DNA of 64,000 nt, taken from contig NZ_FOEF01000002.1 in assembly GCF_900110575.1 (NCBI RefSeq), positions 496,001-560,000 on the forward strand, in the 5' to 3' direction. Position 1 is the first letter of the stretch. Every line of letters begins with the position of its first letter. A model generated the notes under the pieces. That model was not told the DNA's origin. It saw nothing but the letters and a program-made list of their open reading frames with translations, and made no database searches. Source of the DNA: Amycolatopsis saalfeldensis (GTDB lineage: Bacteria; Actinomycetota; Actinomycetes; Mycobacteriales; Pseudonocardiaceae). A program made the position numbers and the translations under genes. Below, piece by piece: positions 50,611-58,091 of this stretch.

Positions 50611-51227
50611 CCGAGGACGAACTCCTGTTCCGGGAGGCGGAGAAGATCACGATCGCCGTCGGGCGGATGTTCCCCGGGCTGTGCGAGGCGGTGCTGCACG
50701 ACCTGCGCGACCCCGGGCACGCCGTGCGCGTGATCGAGGGCGGGCTGTCCGGCCGGTCGGCCGGCGACCCCGCGACGGAGCTGGGCCTGGCGCGCATCCA
50801 GGACCCGGGCTTCCCCGACGTGCTGCAGAACTACCCCAACCGGCTGCCCGACGGCCGCCCCGCGAAGAGCACGTCGATCGGGATCCGCAACCGCGAAGGG
50901 GACTACATCGCCGCGCTGTGCCTGAACCTCGACGTCTCGCTGCTGACCACCGTCTCGGCCAGTTTGACCGCGCTGGCCCGGACCGACGACCAGGACCTGC
51001 CCGTCGCGGAGACGCTGCGCGCCCGCACCACCGACGATCTCCGCGCCGCCGCCGAGGCGTTCGCGACCGCGCGCGGCCACACCCCGCGCAGCCTGCCCGC
51101 AGCGGCGAAGCGGGAGCTCGTGCGCGAGCTGAAGTCCGGCGGCCACCTCGAGGTCAAGCACGCGGTCGCCACGCTCACCGGCCTGCTCGGCGTCTCCCGC
51201 GCGACGGTCTACAACCACCTGCGCTGA
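50607..51227 (+). CDS. YheO/DauR-like PAS-HTH regulator
   Basis: A 206-residue regulator. An N-terminal YheO-like PAS domain (GLCEAVLHDLRDPGHAVRVIEGGLSGR, then KSTSIGIRNREGDYIAALCLNLD) is followed by a C-terminal helix-turn-helix (AVATLTGLLGVSRATVYNHLR). DauR of Pseudomonas, the D-arginine utilisation repressor, has this plan. The GTG at 50607 overlaps the stop of the PLP enzyme gene. It probably regulates its own operon through the palindrome at 49480-49493, with an amino acid as effector. Confidence 0.88.
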   Translation: MTEDELLFREAEKITIAVGRMFPGLCEAVLHDLRDPGHAVRVIEGGLSGRSAGDPATELGLARIQDPGFPDVLQNYPNRLPDGRPAKSTSIGIRNREGDYIAALCLNLDVSLLTTVSASLTALARTDDQDLPVAETLRARTTDDLRAAAEAFATARGHTPRSLPAAAKRELVRELKSGGHLEVKHAVATLTGLLGVSRATVYNHLR

Positions 51228-51233
51228 AACTGA

Positions 51234-52172
51234 TCAGCGGCCGTGGCTGCGCCGGTCGTAGGACACCGCGTAGATCGCGCTGCGGGCGGCCAGCACCGGG
51301 TCGTCGGACAGCTCGATGCCGGGCGTCAGCTGGGTGGGGTCGAAGACCTGCGCGGCCCAGTGCTCCTGGTCCGCCACCTCGGCGGTGATCGACAGGCGTC
51401 CGGCGGTGACCTCGGTGCGCTCGGCCGGCCACACCAGCGTCGAGTCGTGGGTCGGGTCGCCCGGCTCGCCCAGCTGGACCTTCAGCGTGAACTCCACCGG
51501 GCCCTCCCCGAGCCGCTGGGCCAGCTCCTCCGTGAGCTGGGTGGCGGACCAGTCCGCGCCCTCGCCTTCGCCGAGCACGGCCTCCCCCGCCACCGGCTCC
51601 CAGCGGTAGCGCACGGGCCGGGCGACGCCGTCGGCCCCGCGCCAGAGGAACGCGTGCACGGCCCAGTACGTGGTGGTGCCGTAGCTCCGCGGCGTCGGCA
51701 GCTTCGCGGCGGCCGCGAGGGCCGGGCCCGCGCTCGGGTGCGCGGCGACGTGCGCCTGCACCTTCGCCAGGTCGGGCGCGCCGGTCGCCGGGTCCGGCTC
51801 GGCGGCCTCCAGCAGGTGCAGGAAGTCCTCCGGGGTCGAGGCGATGAACCGGTCGAGGTTGATCGTCACGAGGTCGGTGGTACCCCCGCCGGGCAGGTGG
51901 AATTTGGTCGCGAAGCCGCGGACCGCCCGGTCGGCGTCGGGCAGGTGCGGGTCGGTGTCGGTGTGGGAGAACCGCACGGTCGCCGCGACGGGCTCGTTCC
52001 CCAGGTGCGCGGCCGTGGTCAGGTCGGCGGCGACACCGGACGGCACGAACGTCGCGTCGTAGCAGACGCCGCGGGCGTGGGCCCGGCGGTAACCCGGGAA
52101 GGTGCCCTTCAGCTGCTCGATCTCGTCCACAATGGACGAGGACAGCTGCGAGGCCGGCAGTTCGGAGGTCAT
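51234..52172 (-). CDS. Small catalase-related haem protein (SrpA type)
   Basis: A 312-residue mini-catalase, much shorter than the ~480-residue classical enzymes. The distal His is His32 in RAHARGVCYDATFVPSG. The segment RFSHTDTDPHLPDADRAVRGFATKFHLPGG is the catalase core. The proximal haem ligand pattern RxxxY is Arg297-Tyr301 near the C-terminus. Such catalase-family peroxidases use peroxides with organic co-substrates. It has no signal peptide and is transcribed alone, converging on the DauR-like gene. Confidence 0.9.
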   Translation of the reverse strand: MTSELPASQLSSSIVDEIEQLKGTFPGYRRAHARGVCYDATFVPSGVAADLTTAAHLGNEPVAATVRFSHTDTDPHLPDADRAVRGFATKFHLPGGGTTDLVTINLDRFIASTPEDFLHLLEAAEPDPATGAPDLAKVQAHVAAHPSAGPALAAAAKLPTPRSYGTTTYWAVHAFLWRGADGVARPVRYRWEPVAGEAVLGEGEGADWSATQLTEELAQRLGEGPVEFTLKVQLGEPGDPTHDSTLVWPAERTEVTAGRLSITAEVADQEHWAAQVFDPTQLTPGIELSDDPVLAARSAIYAVSYDRRSHGR

Positions 52173-52330
52173 CCCGCGAAACTAACCGGCCGCCCCGGCC
52201 CGCGCCCGGCATTCTGTCCGCCCGGGCACCGAAGTGTTCCTGAACGCACCAAGATCATCTCGGCCTGATCGGGCGCCGGTTTGTCAAATCAGGGAAGCGA
52301 ACTCGAGTATTTTCCTTGGCGTGATCTGAC

Positions 52331-52386
52331 GCACACCTTAAGTCTTCCTTGGTGTGCTTGGTCACCGCTCCCTTGACCGCTAGCGT
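52331..52386 (+). promoter_or_regulatory. Promoter and inverted repeat upstream of the amino-acid permease
   Basis: TTGGTC (52358-52363) and TAGCGT (52381-52386) are spaced 17 bases, with the ATG 9 bases further on. Just upstream, GCACACC (52331-52337) and its exact inverse GGTGTGC (52351-52357) flank 13 bases and abut the -35 box, a plausible regulator site. The remainder of the 223-base gap (52173-52330) shows nothing clear. Confidence 0.6.
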
Positions 52387-52395
52387 CCCGCAACC

Positions 52396-53793
52396 ATGGA
52401 TTCCACAGTGGTCACCGAGAAGGGTGACAACTACACCAAAGCACTCGGCAAACGCCAAGTGCAGATGATCGCGATCGGCGGCGCGATCGGCGTCGGGCTG
52501 TTCCTCGGCGCGGGCGGCAAGCTCCACACCGTCGGCCCGTCGCTGGTCTTCTCGTACGCGATCTGCGGCATCGCCGCGTACTTCGTCATGCGGGCGCTCG
52601 GCGAGCTGGTCATGCACCAGCCGACGTCGGGCAGCTTCGTCGTCTACGCCCGCAAGTTCATCGGGCCGTGGGCCGGCTTCGTCTCCGGCTGGATGTACTG
52701 GCTCAACTGGGCGATGACCGGGATCGCGGAGATCACCGCGGTCGCGATCTACGTGCACAAGTGGCTGCCCGACCTGCCGCAGTGGATCACCGCGCTGGTC
52801 GCGCTGGGCGTGCTGCTGGCGGTGAACCTGCTGAGCGTCAAGCTGTTCGGCGAGCTGGAGTTCTGGTTCTCCGTGGTCAAGGTGCTCGCCATCGTGGTCT
52901 TCCTGGTCACCGCCGTCGGGCTGGTGCTGACCGGCGCGAACATCGGCGGCGCCACCGCCGGCGTGCACAACCTGACCGACCACGGCGGGTTCTTCCCGGC
53001 CGGCATCGGCATCGCGCTGATGACGCTGCAGGCCGTCATCTTCGCCTACTCCGCGATCGAGGTCGTCGGCATCGCGGCCGGCGAGACCAAGGACGCCCGC
53101 AAGGTGCTGCCGAAGGCCATCAACGGTGTGGTGTGGCGGATCGGCGTGTTCTACGTCGGCTCGGTGCTGATGCTCGCGATGCTGCTGCCCTGGCCGTTCT
53201 ACAACGGCGACGAGAGCCCGTTCGTCACGGTCTTCTCGCGCCTGGGCATCGGCGGCATCGGCGACGTGATGAACGCCGTCGTGCTGACCGCCGCGCTGTC
53301 CTCGTGCAACTCCGGCCTCTACTCCACCGGCCGGATCCTGCGCGCGCTGGCCGACAAGGGCGAGGCGCCGAAGTTCGTCGGCAAGATGAACAGCCGCCAC
53401 GTGCCCTACGGCGGCATCCTGTTCACCTCCATCGCCTATGTGCTCGGCGTGGTGCTGAACTACATCGTCCCATCGGAGGCGTTCGACATCGCCATCGCGA
53501 TCGCCTCGCTGGGCGTGGTGGCCACCTGGGCGACGCTCATCTACTCGCAGATGCGGATGCGCGAGGCCGCGCTGCGCGGCGAGCTGGAGCGGCCGAGCTA
53601 CCGGATGCCCGGGGCGCCCTACACGGGCTGGGCCACGCTCGCGTTCCTCCTGCTCGTGATCGTGCTGATGGGCTTCTCCGACGGCGCCGAGAAGATCGCG
53701 TTCTACTCGATCCCGGTGCTCGTGGTCGTGCTCGTGCTGGGCTGGCGGTTCGTTTCGCGCCGTCGCCCGGCCGACGCCGACCTCGAGGTCTGA
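52396..53793 (+). CDS. Amino acid permease (APC family, CycA/GabP-like)
   Basis: A 465-residue, 12-segment amino-acid:proton symporter. The first segment carries the family motif MIAIGGAIGVGLFLGAGGKL. Then come YFVMRALGELVMHQPTSGSFVVYARKFIGP and, in the loop after segment 6, EVVGIAAGETKDARKVLPKAINGVVWRIG. The sequence is closest in pattern to the D-alanine/D-serine/glycine and GABA permease branch. It is transcribed alone from a near-leaderless promoter. Confidence 0.92.
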   Translation: MDSTVVTEKGDNYTKALGKRQVQMIAIGGAIGVGLFLGAGGKLHTVGPSLVFSYAICGIAAYFVMRALGELVMHQPTSGSFVVYARKFIGPWAGFVSGWMYWLNWAMTGIAEITAVAIYVHKWLPDLPQWITALVALGVLLAVNLLSVKLFGELEFWFSVVKVLAIVVFLVTAVGLVLTGANIGGATAGVHNLTDHGGFFPAGIGIALMTLQAVIFAYSAIEVVGIAAGETKDARKVLPKAINGVVWRIGVFYVGSVLMLAMLLPWPFYNGDESPFVTVFSRLGIGGIGDVMNAVVLTAALSSCNSGLYSTGRILRALADKGEAPKFVGKMNSRHVPYGGILFTSIAYVLGVVLNYIVPSEAFDIAIAIASLGVVATWATLIYSQMRMREAALRGELERPSYRMPGAPYTGWATLAFLLLVIVLMGFSDGAEKIAFYSIPVLVVVLVLGWRFVSRRRPADADLEV

Positions 53794-53893
53794 CCCGGAC
53801 GCCGGGCCGGAGCGGATCCGGCCCGGCGGGCCCGGTGCGGGCATACTCGGATCCGGCCCGCGCGCCCGCGCCGGCACGCGGGAGGTTTCACCA

Positions 53894-54892
53894 GTGATTT
53901 CGTCGGAGGCGTCACGGAGGGTGACGATCCACGACGTCGCGCGCAGCGCCGGCGTCTCCCGGCAGACGGTTTCCCGCGCCCTGAACGACAAGGCCGAGAT
54001 CGACGGCGCCACCAAGCAGCGAGTCCTCGACGCCGCCCGTGAGCTGGGCTACCGGCCGAGCCGCTTCGCCCGCGGGCTGGTGCGGCAGGACACCACCACG
54101 ATCGGCCTGGTCATCCCCGATCTGCGCAACCCGTTCTTCACCGAGGTCGCCGCCGCCGCGCTCGAAGCCGCGCGAGCCCGAAGCTGGCACGTCGTCGTCT
54201 ACGACACCGCCGACAGCGCGGACGAGGAACTCGGCACCCTGCAGGTGATCGCGTCCCAGGTGGACGCCGTCGTCGGCTACTTCAGCCAGCCGGAAGACGA
54301 GCTCGACCGCTTCACCCGCGGCATCCCCGTCGTCCTGATCGGCCGCGAGCACCACACACCGCGGTTCAGCTCGATCCGCATCGCCGGCTCCGAGGGCGTC
54401 GCCGAAGCGATCTCGCACCTCGTCGCCGCGGGCCACCGGCGGATCGGGATGCTCGACCACGCCGGGCGCGCCGAGCCCAGCGTCCGCCTGGACTGGTTCG
54501 CCACCGCGATGGCCGCGCACGGCCTCGGCGCCGATGCCGTCGCGGGCGCCGCCCAGTCCGTCGACGGCGGCGCGGAAGCGCTCGAAGCGCTGCTCCGGGC
54601 GCACCCGGACCTCACCGCGGTGTTCACCTTCAACGACATCATCGCCATCGGCGCCCTGCGCGCGGCCCGCCGGCTCGGCCGCGCCGTGCCCGCCGACCTC
54701 GCGGTGATCGGCTTCGACGGCCTCGAGCTCGGCACCCTCGTGCACCCCGCGTTGAGCAGCGTCGCCCTCGACACCCGCGCGGTCGGCGCGCTGGCGATCG
54801 AGCAGGCCGCCCGGCTGCTCACCGGCGCCACCCCGCTGACGGCCGCCGACCTCGTCGTCCGCGCCCGGCTGCTGCTGCGCGAATCCGCCTGA
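53894..54892 (+). CDS. LacI family transcriptional regulator
   Basis: A 332-residue repressor. The N-terminal LacI helix-turn-helix is textbook: RVTIHDVARSAGVSRQTVSRALNDKAEIDGATKQRVLDAARELGYRPSRFARGL across residues 9-62. The hinge is followed by a sugar-binding periplasmic-type domain (TTIGLVIPDLRNPFFTEVA, then FTFNDIIAIGALRAARRLG and VIGFDGLELG). It sits 109 bases upstream of a sugar ABC/beta-galactosidase operon whose promoter carries a CGTGAACGTTCACG palindrome. It therefore very probably represses that operon. Confidence 0.93.
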   Translation: MISSEASRRVTIHDVARSAGVSRQTVSRALNDKAEIDGATKQRVLDAARELGYRPSRFARGLVRQDTTTIGLVIPDLRNPFFTEVAAAALEAARARSWHVVVYDTADSADEELGTLQVIASQVDAVVGYFSQPEDELDRFTRGIPVVLIGREHHTPRFSSIRIAGSEGVAEAISHLVAAGHRRIGMLDHAGRAEPSVRLDWFATAMAAHGLGADAVAGAAQSVDGGAEALEALLRAHPDLTAVFTFNDIIAIGALRAARRLGRAVPADLAVIGFDGLELGTLVHPALSSVALDTRAVGALAIEQAARLLTGATPLTAADLVVRARLLLRESA

Positions 54893-54915
54893 AGCCCGCT
54901 GTCCTGGCTGGGTTC

Positions 54916-54984
54916 TTGACACACCCGGGCCAGGTCAAGCATGCTTCGCGGCAATTCGTGAACGTTCACGGGAGCGTTCACGGA
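54916..54984 (+). promoter_or_regulatory. LacI-controlled promoter and operators
   Basis: TTGACA (54916-54921) and CATGCT (54940-54945) are spaced 18 bases. CGTGAACGTTCACG (54957-54970) is a perfect 14-bp palindrome at the expected transcription start, and a second half-site GCGTTCACG follows at 54974-54982. This is the normal arrangement for LacI-type repression of the downstream sugar operon. Confidence 0.8.
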
Positions 54985-55001
54985 CACCCGGAGGGTCCCC
55001 G

Positions 55002-56291
55002 ATGACGTTGACTCGACGAAGGCTCCTGACCGGCGCGGCCGCCCTCGGCGCCGCGGCGCTGGGAGCCGCCGCCTGCACCAGTCCCACGACCGCGAACCCG
55101 GGGCGGATCACGCTCTGGTACACCTCGAACGGCCTGTCCGAGCAGGTGCTCGGCGAGGCCGTGCGGCGGTTCGCCGCCGCCAAGCTGACGCCGTCGCAGG
55201 TCAGCGGCGAGCTCAAGCAGCGGCTGCTCGCCGCGCTGGCCGGCGAGGCCTATCTGCCGGACATCACCATGCTCGGCGACGACATCGCGACCTACTTCGC
55301 CGACACCGACCACTTCGTCGACCTCAACACCCTCGGCGCGGCAGGGTCGAAACCCGAGTACCTGCCGTGGAAGTGGCAGGCCGGCGCGAGCCCGGACGGG
55401 TTCCAGCTCGGCTTCCCGATCGACGTCGGCCCGGCCGCGCTGTACTACCGGCACGACCTGTTCGCCCAGGCCGGCCTGCCGAGCGAGCCCGACGACGTCG
55501 CCGCCGCGGTGCCCACCTGGGACGACTACTTCGACTTCGGCGTGCGGGCGCAGAAGAAGCTGCCCGGCCGCTACCTGATCACCGACACCAAGACCGTGTT
55601 CACCTATTCGCTGGCCCAGGAGCCGCGGAAGTACTTCGACCGGGACAACCACTACCTCGACGACCAGTCGCAGGTGCGCCGGGCGTGGGACCGCGCGGTC
55701 AAGGCGTTCCGGCTGGGCCTCACCGCGGGTTATGCCGGCTCCCAGAGCCAGAACGGCGAGTCCATCGACCGGCACGCCGCCTGGAACAGCGGCAAGGAGC
55801 TGAGCTTCGTCAACGCTTCGTGGATCACGGGCGAGCTGAAGCAGTCCGCGCCCGGGACGTCGGGCAAGTGGCGGGTCTGCCGGGCCCCCGGTGGCGCGGG
55901 CAACCAGGGCGGCTCGTTCCTGGCGATCACGAAGTACTGCCCCGACCCGCACGCGGCGTTCGAGATCGTGAAGTGGCTGCAGTCGCCCGCGAACCAGCCC
56001 CAGAACTACCTGGAGCTGGGCCTGTTCCCGCCCAGCCCGTCCGTGTACAGCGACCCGCGGCTGCTCGCGCCGGAGCCGTTCTTCGGCGGCCAGGCGACCA
56101 TGGACGTGTTCTCGAAGACCGCCCGCGAGGTGCGGTCCGTCTACTTCAGTCCGTGGGACATCACGATCAGCGACACCTACACCGACGCACTGACCACTGT
56201 GGAGAGTGCCGGCAAGGATCCGGAACAGGCGTGGAACGACGCGCGGGCCTCGGTCGAACGGCTGCTGCGCCGTCAGGGGGTGCTCTCGTGA
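55002..56291 (+). CDS. Sugar ABC transporter substrate-binding lipoprotein (SBP_bac_1)
   Basis: A 429-residue extracellular sugar-binding protein. The N-terminus TRRRLLTGAAALGAAALGAAAC combines a Tat-like twin arginine with a lipobox (GAAAC). GRITLWYTSNGLSEQVLGEAVRRF, and the C-terminal AFEIVKWLQSPANQPQNYLELGLFPPS, are characteristic of family-1 carbohydrate-binding proteins. GGAGG precedes the ATG. First gene of the LacI-controlled operon; the beta-galactosidase at its end suggests a galactoside ligand. Confidence 0.9.
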   Translation: MTLTRRRLLTGAAALGAAALGAAACTSPTTANPGRITLWYTSNGLSEQVLGEAVRRFAAAKLTPSQVSGELKQRLLAALAGEAYLPDITMLGDDIATYFADTDHFVDLNTLGAAGSKPEYLPWKWQAGASPDGFQLGFPIDVGPAALYYRHDLFAQAGLPSEPDDVAAAVPTWDDYFDFGVRAQKKLPGRYLITDTKTVFTYSLAQEPRKYFDRDNHYLDDQSQVRRAWDRAVKAFRLGLTAGYAGSQSQNGESIDRHAAWNSGKELSFVNASWITGELKQSAPGTSGKWRVCRAPGGAGNQGGSFLAITKYCPDPHAAFEIVKWLQSPANQPQNYLELGLFPPSPSVYSDPRLLAPEPFFGGQATMDVFSKTAREVRSVYFSPWDITISDTYTDALTTVESAGKDPEQAWNDARASVERLLRRQGVLS

Positions 56292-57247
56292 CCGCGATCC
56301 TCCCCGGCACCGCGCCCGCCTCCGCGCCGGCGCGCCACGCGCCCGTCAGCCGCCGCAAGCGGTGGCGCTACCTGCCCCAATACCTTGCGATAGCACCGTT
56401 TTTCCTGCTGTTCGCGGTCTTCGGCCTCTACCCGGTGCTCTACTCGCTGTACCTCGCGCTGCAGCGCTGGGACGGCGTCGGGCCGATGAAGTTCATCGGG
56501 CTGGAGAACTTCCGGTTCCTGCTCAGCGATGCCACGTTCTGGGAGTCGATCGGCAACACCCTGGTCATCTGGGTCATGTCGACGGTCCCGATGACGGTGC
56601 TGGCGCTGCTGATCGCGCTCGGGCTCAACTCGTCGGTGCGCTTCAAGGGCGTGCTGCGGGTGGCCTACTTCCTGCCGAACGTGACCTCGATCGTGGCCAT
56701 GTCGCTGGTGTTCGGGTCGATCTTCTCCAACGATTTCGGCATCCTCAACTGGGTGCTCGGCCTGGTCGGCATCGACCACGTCCAGTGGCTCAACGACCCG
56801 TGGGCGATCCGCAGCGCGATCTCGATCATGATCATCTGGCGGTGGACCGGCTACAACGCCATCATCTTCCTGGCCGGCCTGCAGGCGCTGCCGTCCGACG
56901 TGTTCGAAGCCGCCCGCATCGACGGGGCCGGGCCGGCGCAGACGTTCTTCCGCATCACGCTGCCGCTGCTGCGCCCGGTGCTGCTGTTCTCCGTGGTGAT
57001 GTCGGCGATCAGCGGGATGCAGATCTTCACCGAGTCGCAGGTGCTGCTCGGCAACCGCGGCGGCCCCGACGGCGCCGGGCTGACGATGGTCCTCTACTTC
57101 TACAACACCGCCTTCGCGGACAACGACTTCGGCTACGGCGCCGCGATCGCCTGGGGCATCTTCGTCGTCGTCGTGCTGTTCTCGATCCTCAACTGGCGGC
57201 TCGTCCAGCGCCCGGCCCGCGGCTCGGTCAAGGAGGCGGTCCGATGA
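56288..57247 (+). CDS. Sugar ABC transporter permease (MalF/LacF type)
   Basis: A 319-residue permease with six hydrophobic segments. FLLFAVFGLYPVLYSLYLALQRWDG opens the first segment and loop. The coupling motif is DVFEAARIDGAGPAQTFFRITLPLLRP (EAA---G). The GTG at 56288 overlaps the binding-protein stop by 4 bases. Together with the next gene it forms the sugar channel. No ATPase is encoded in the operon, so a shared MsiK-type ATPase elsewhere probably energises it. Confidence 0.92.
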   Translation: MTAILPGTAPASAPARHAPVSRRKRWRYLPQYLAIAPFFLLFAVFGLYPVLYSLYLALQRWDGVGPMKFIGLENFRFLLSDATFWESIGNTLVIWVMSTVPMTVLALLIALGLNSSVRFKGVLRVAYFLPNVTSIVAMSLVFGSIFSNDFGILNWVLGLVGIDHVQWLNDPWAIRSAISIMIIWRWTGYNAIIFLAGLQALPSDVFEAARIDGAGPAQTFFRITLPLLRPVLLFSVVMSAISGMQIFTESQVLLGNRGGPDGAGLTMVLYFYNTAFADNDFGYGAAIAWGIFVVVVLFSILNWRLVQRPARGSVKEAVR

Positions 57248-58068
57248 CCACCACTCGCGGGCGCGTCGTGACGTACGTGGCCCTCATCGTCGGCGCCCTC
57301 GCCACCCTGTTCCCCTACTACTGGCTGGCCGTGATGGCGTCCAACACCACGGCCGACATCTACGCGACCCCGCCGCGCCTGACCTTCGGCGGCCACCTGT
57401 TCGCCAACATCGGCCAGGTGTTCGCGAAGATCGACTTCTTCGGCTCGCTGCTCAACACCCTGATCGTCGCGGTGGTGACCACGCTGCTGGTGCTGTTCTT
57501 CGACTCGCTGGCCGCGTTCACCTTCGCCAAGTACGACTTCCCCGGCAGCTCGCTGCTGTTCGGCATCCTGCTGGCCACGTTCGTCGTGCCGACGCAGCTG
57601 GCCGCGATCCCGCAGTTCGACCTGATGGCGCACTTCGGCTGGGTCGGCGACCTCAAGGCGCTGATCATCCCGGCCGCCGCCAACGCGTTCGGCATCTTCT
57701 GGATGCGCCAGTACGCCCGCGGCGCCATCCCGGACGAGCTGCTGGAGGCCGCGCGGATGGACGGGGCCGGCTTCTTCCGCACCTACCTGTCGGTCGGCCT
57801 GCCGGTGCTGCGGCCCGCGCTGGCGTTCCTCGGCATCTTCACCTTCGTCAACGCCTGGAACGACTACCTCTGGCCGCTGGTCGTGCTGATCGACTCCAAC
57901 CACGTGACGCTGCAGGTCGCGCTCTCGCAGCTGAACGGGTTGTACGTCAAGGACTACAGCGTGGTCATGGCGGGCACGCTCGTCGCCATCGTCCCGCTGA
58001 TCATCGTGTTCCTCTTCGGCGCGCGGCACTTCATCCGCAACATCGCCGCCGGCGCCCTCAAGGGCTGA
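57244..58068 (+). CDS. Sugar ABC transporter permease (MalG/LacG type)
   Basis: A 274-residue permease with six hydrophobic segments. LATLFPYYWLAVMASNTTADIYATPP is the typical MalG start, and the coupling loop is DELLEAARMDGAGFFRTYLSVGLPVLRPALAF. WNDYLWPLVVL is a family landmark. The ATG overlaps the previous stop by 4 bases, and the beta-galactosidase gene follows after 23 bases. Confidence 0.92.
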   Translation: MTTTRGRVVTYVALIVGALATLFPYYWLAVMASNTTADIYATPPRLTFGGHLFANIGQVFAKIDFFGSLLNTLIVAVVTTLLVLFFDSLAAFTFAKYDFPGSSLLFGILLATFVVPTQLAAIPQFDLMAHFGWVGDLKALIIPAAANAFGIFWMRQYARGAIPDELLEAARMDGAGFFRTYLSVGLPVLRPALAFLGIFTFVNAWNDYLWPLVVLIDSNHVTLQVALSQLNGLYVKDYSVVMAGTLVAIVPLIIVFLFGARHFIRNIAAGALKG

Positions 58069-58091
58069 AACCCCCGCACTGGAAGGAAGCC

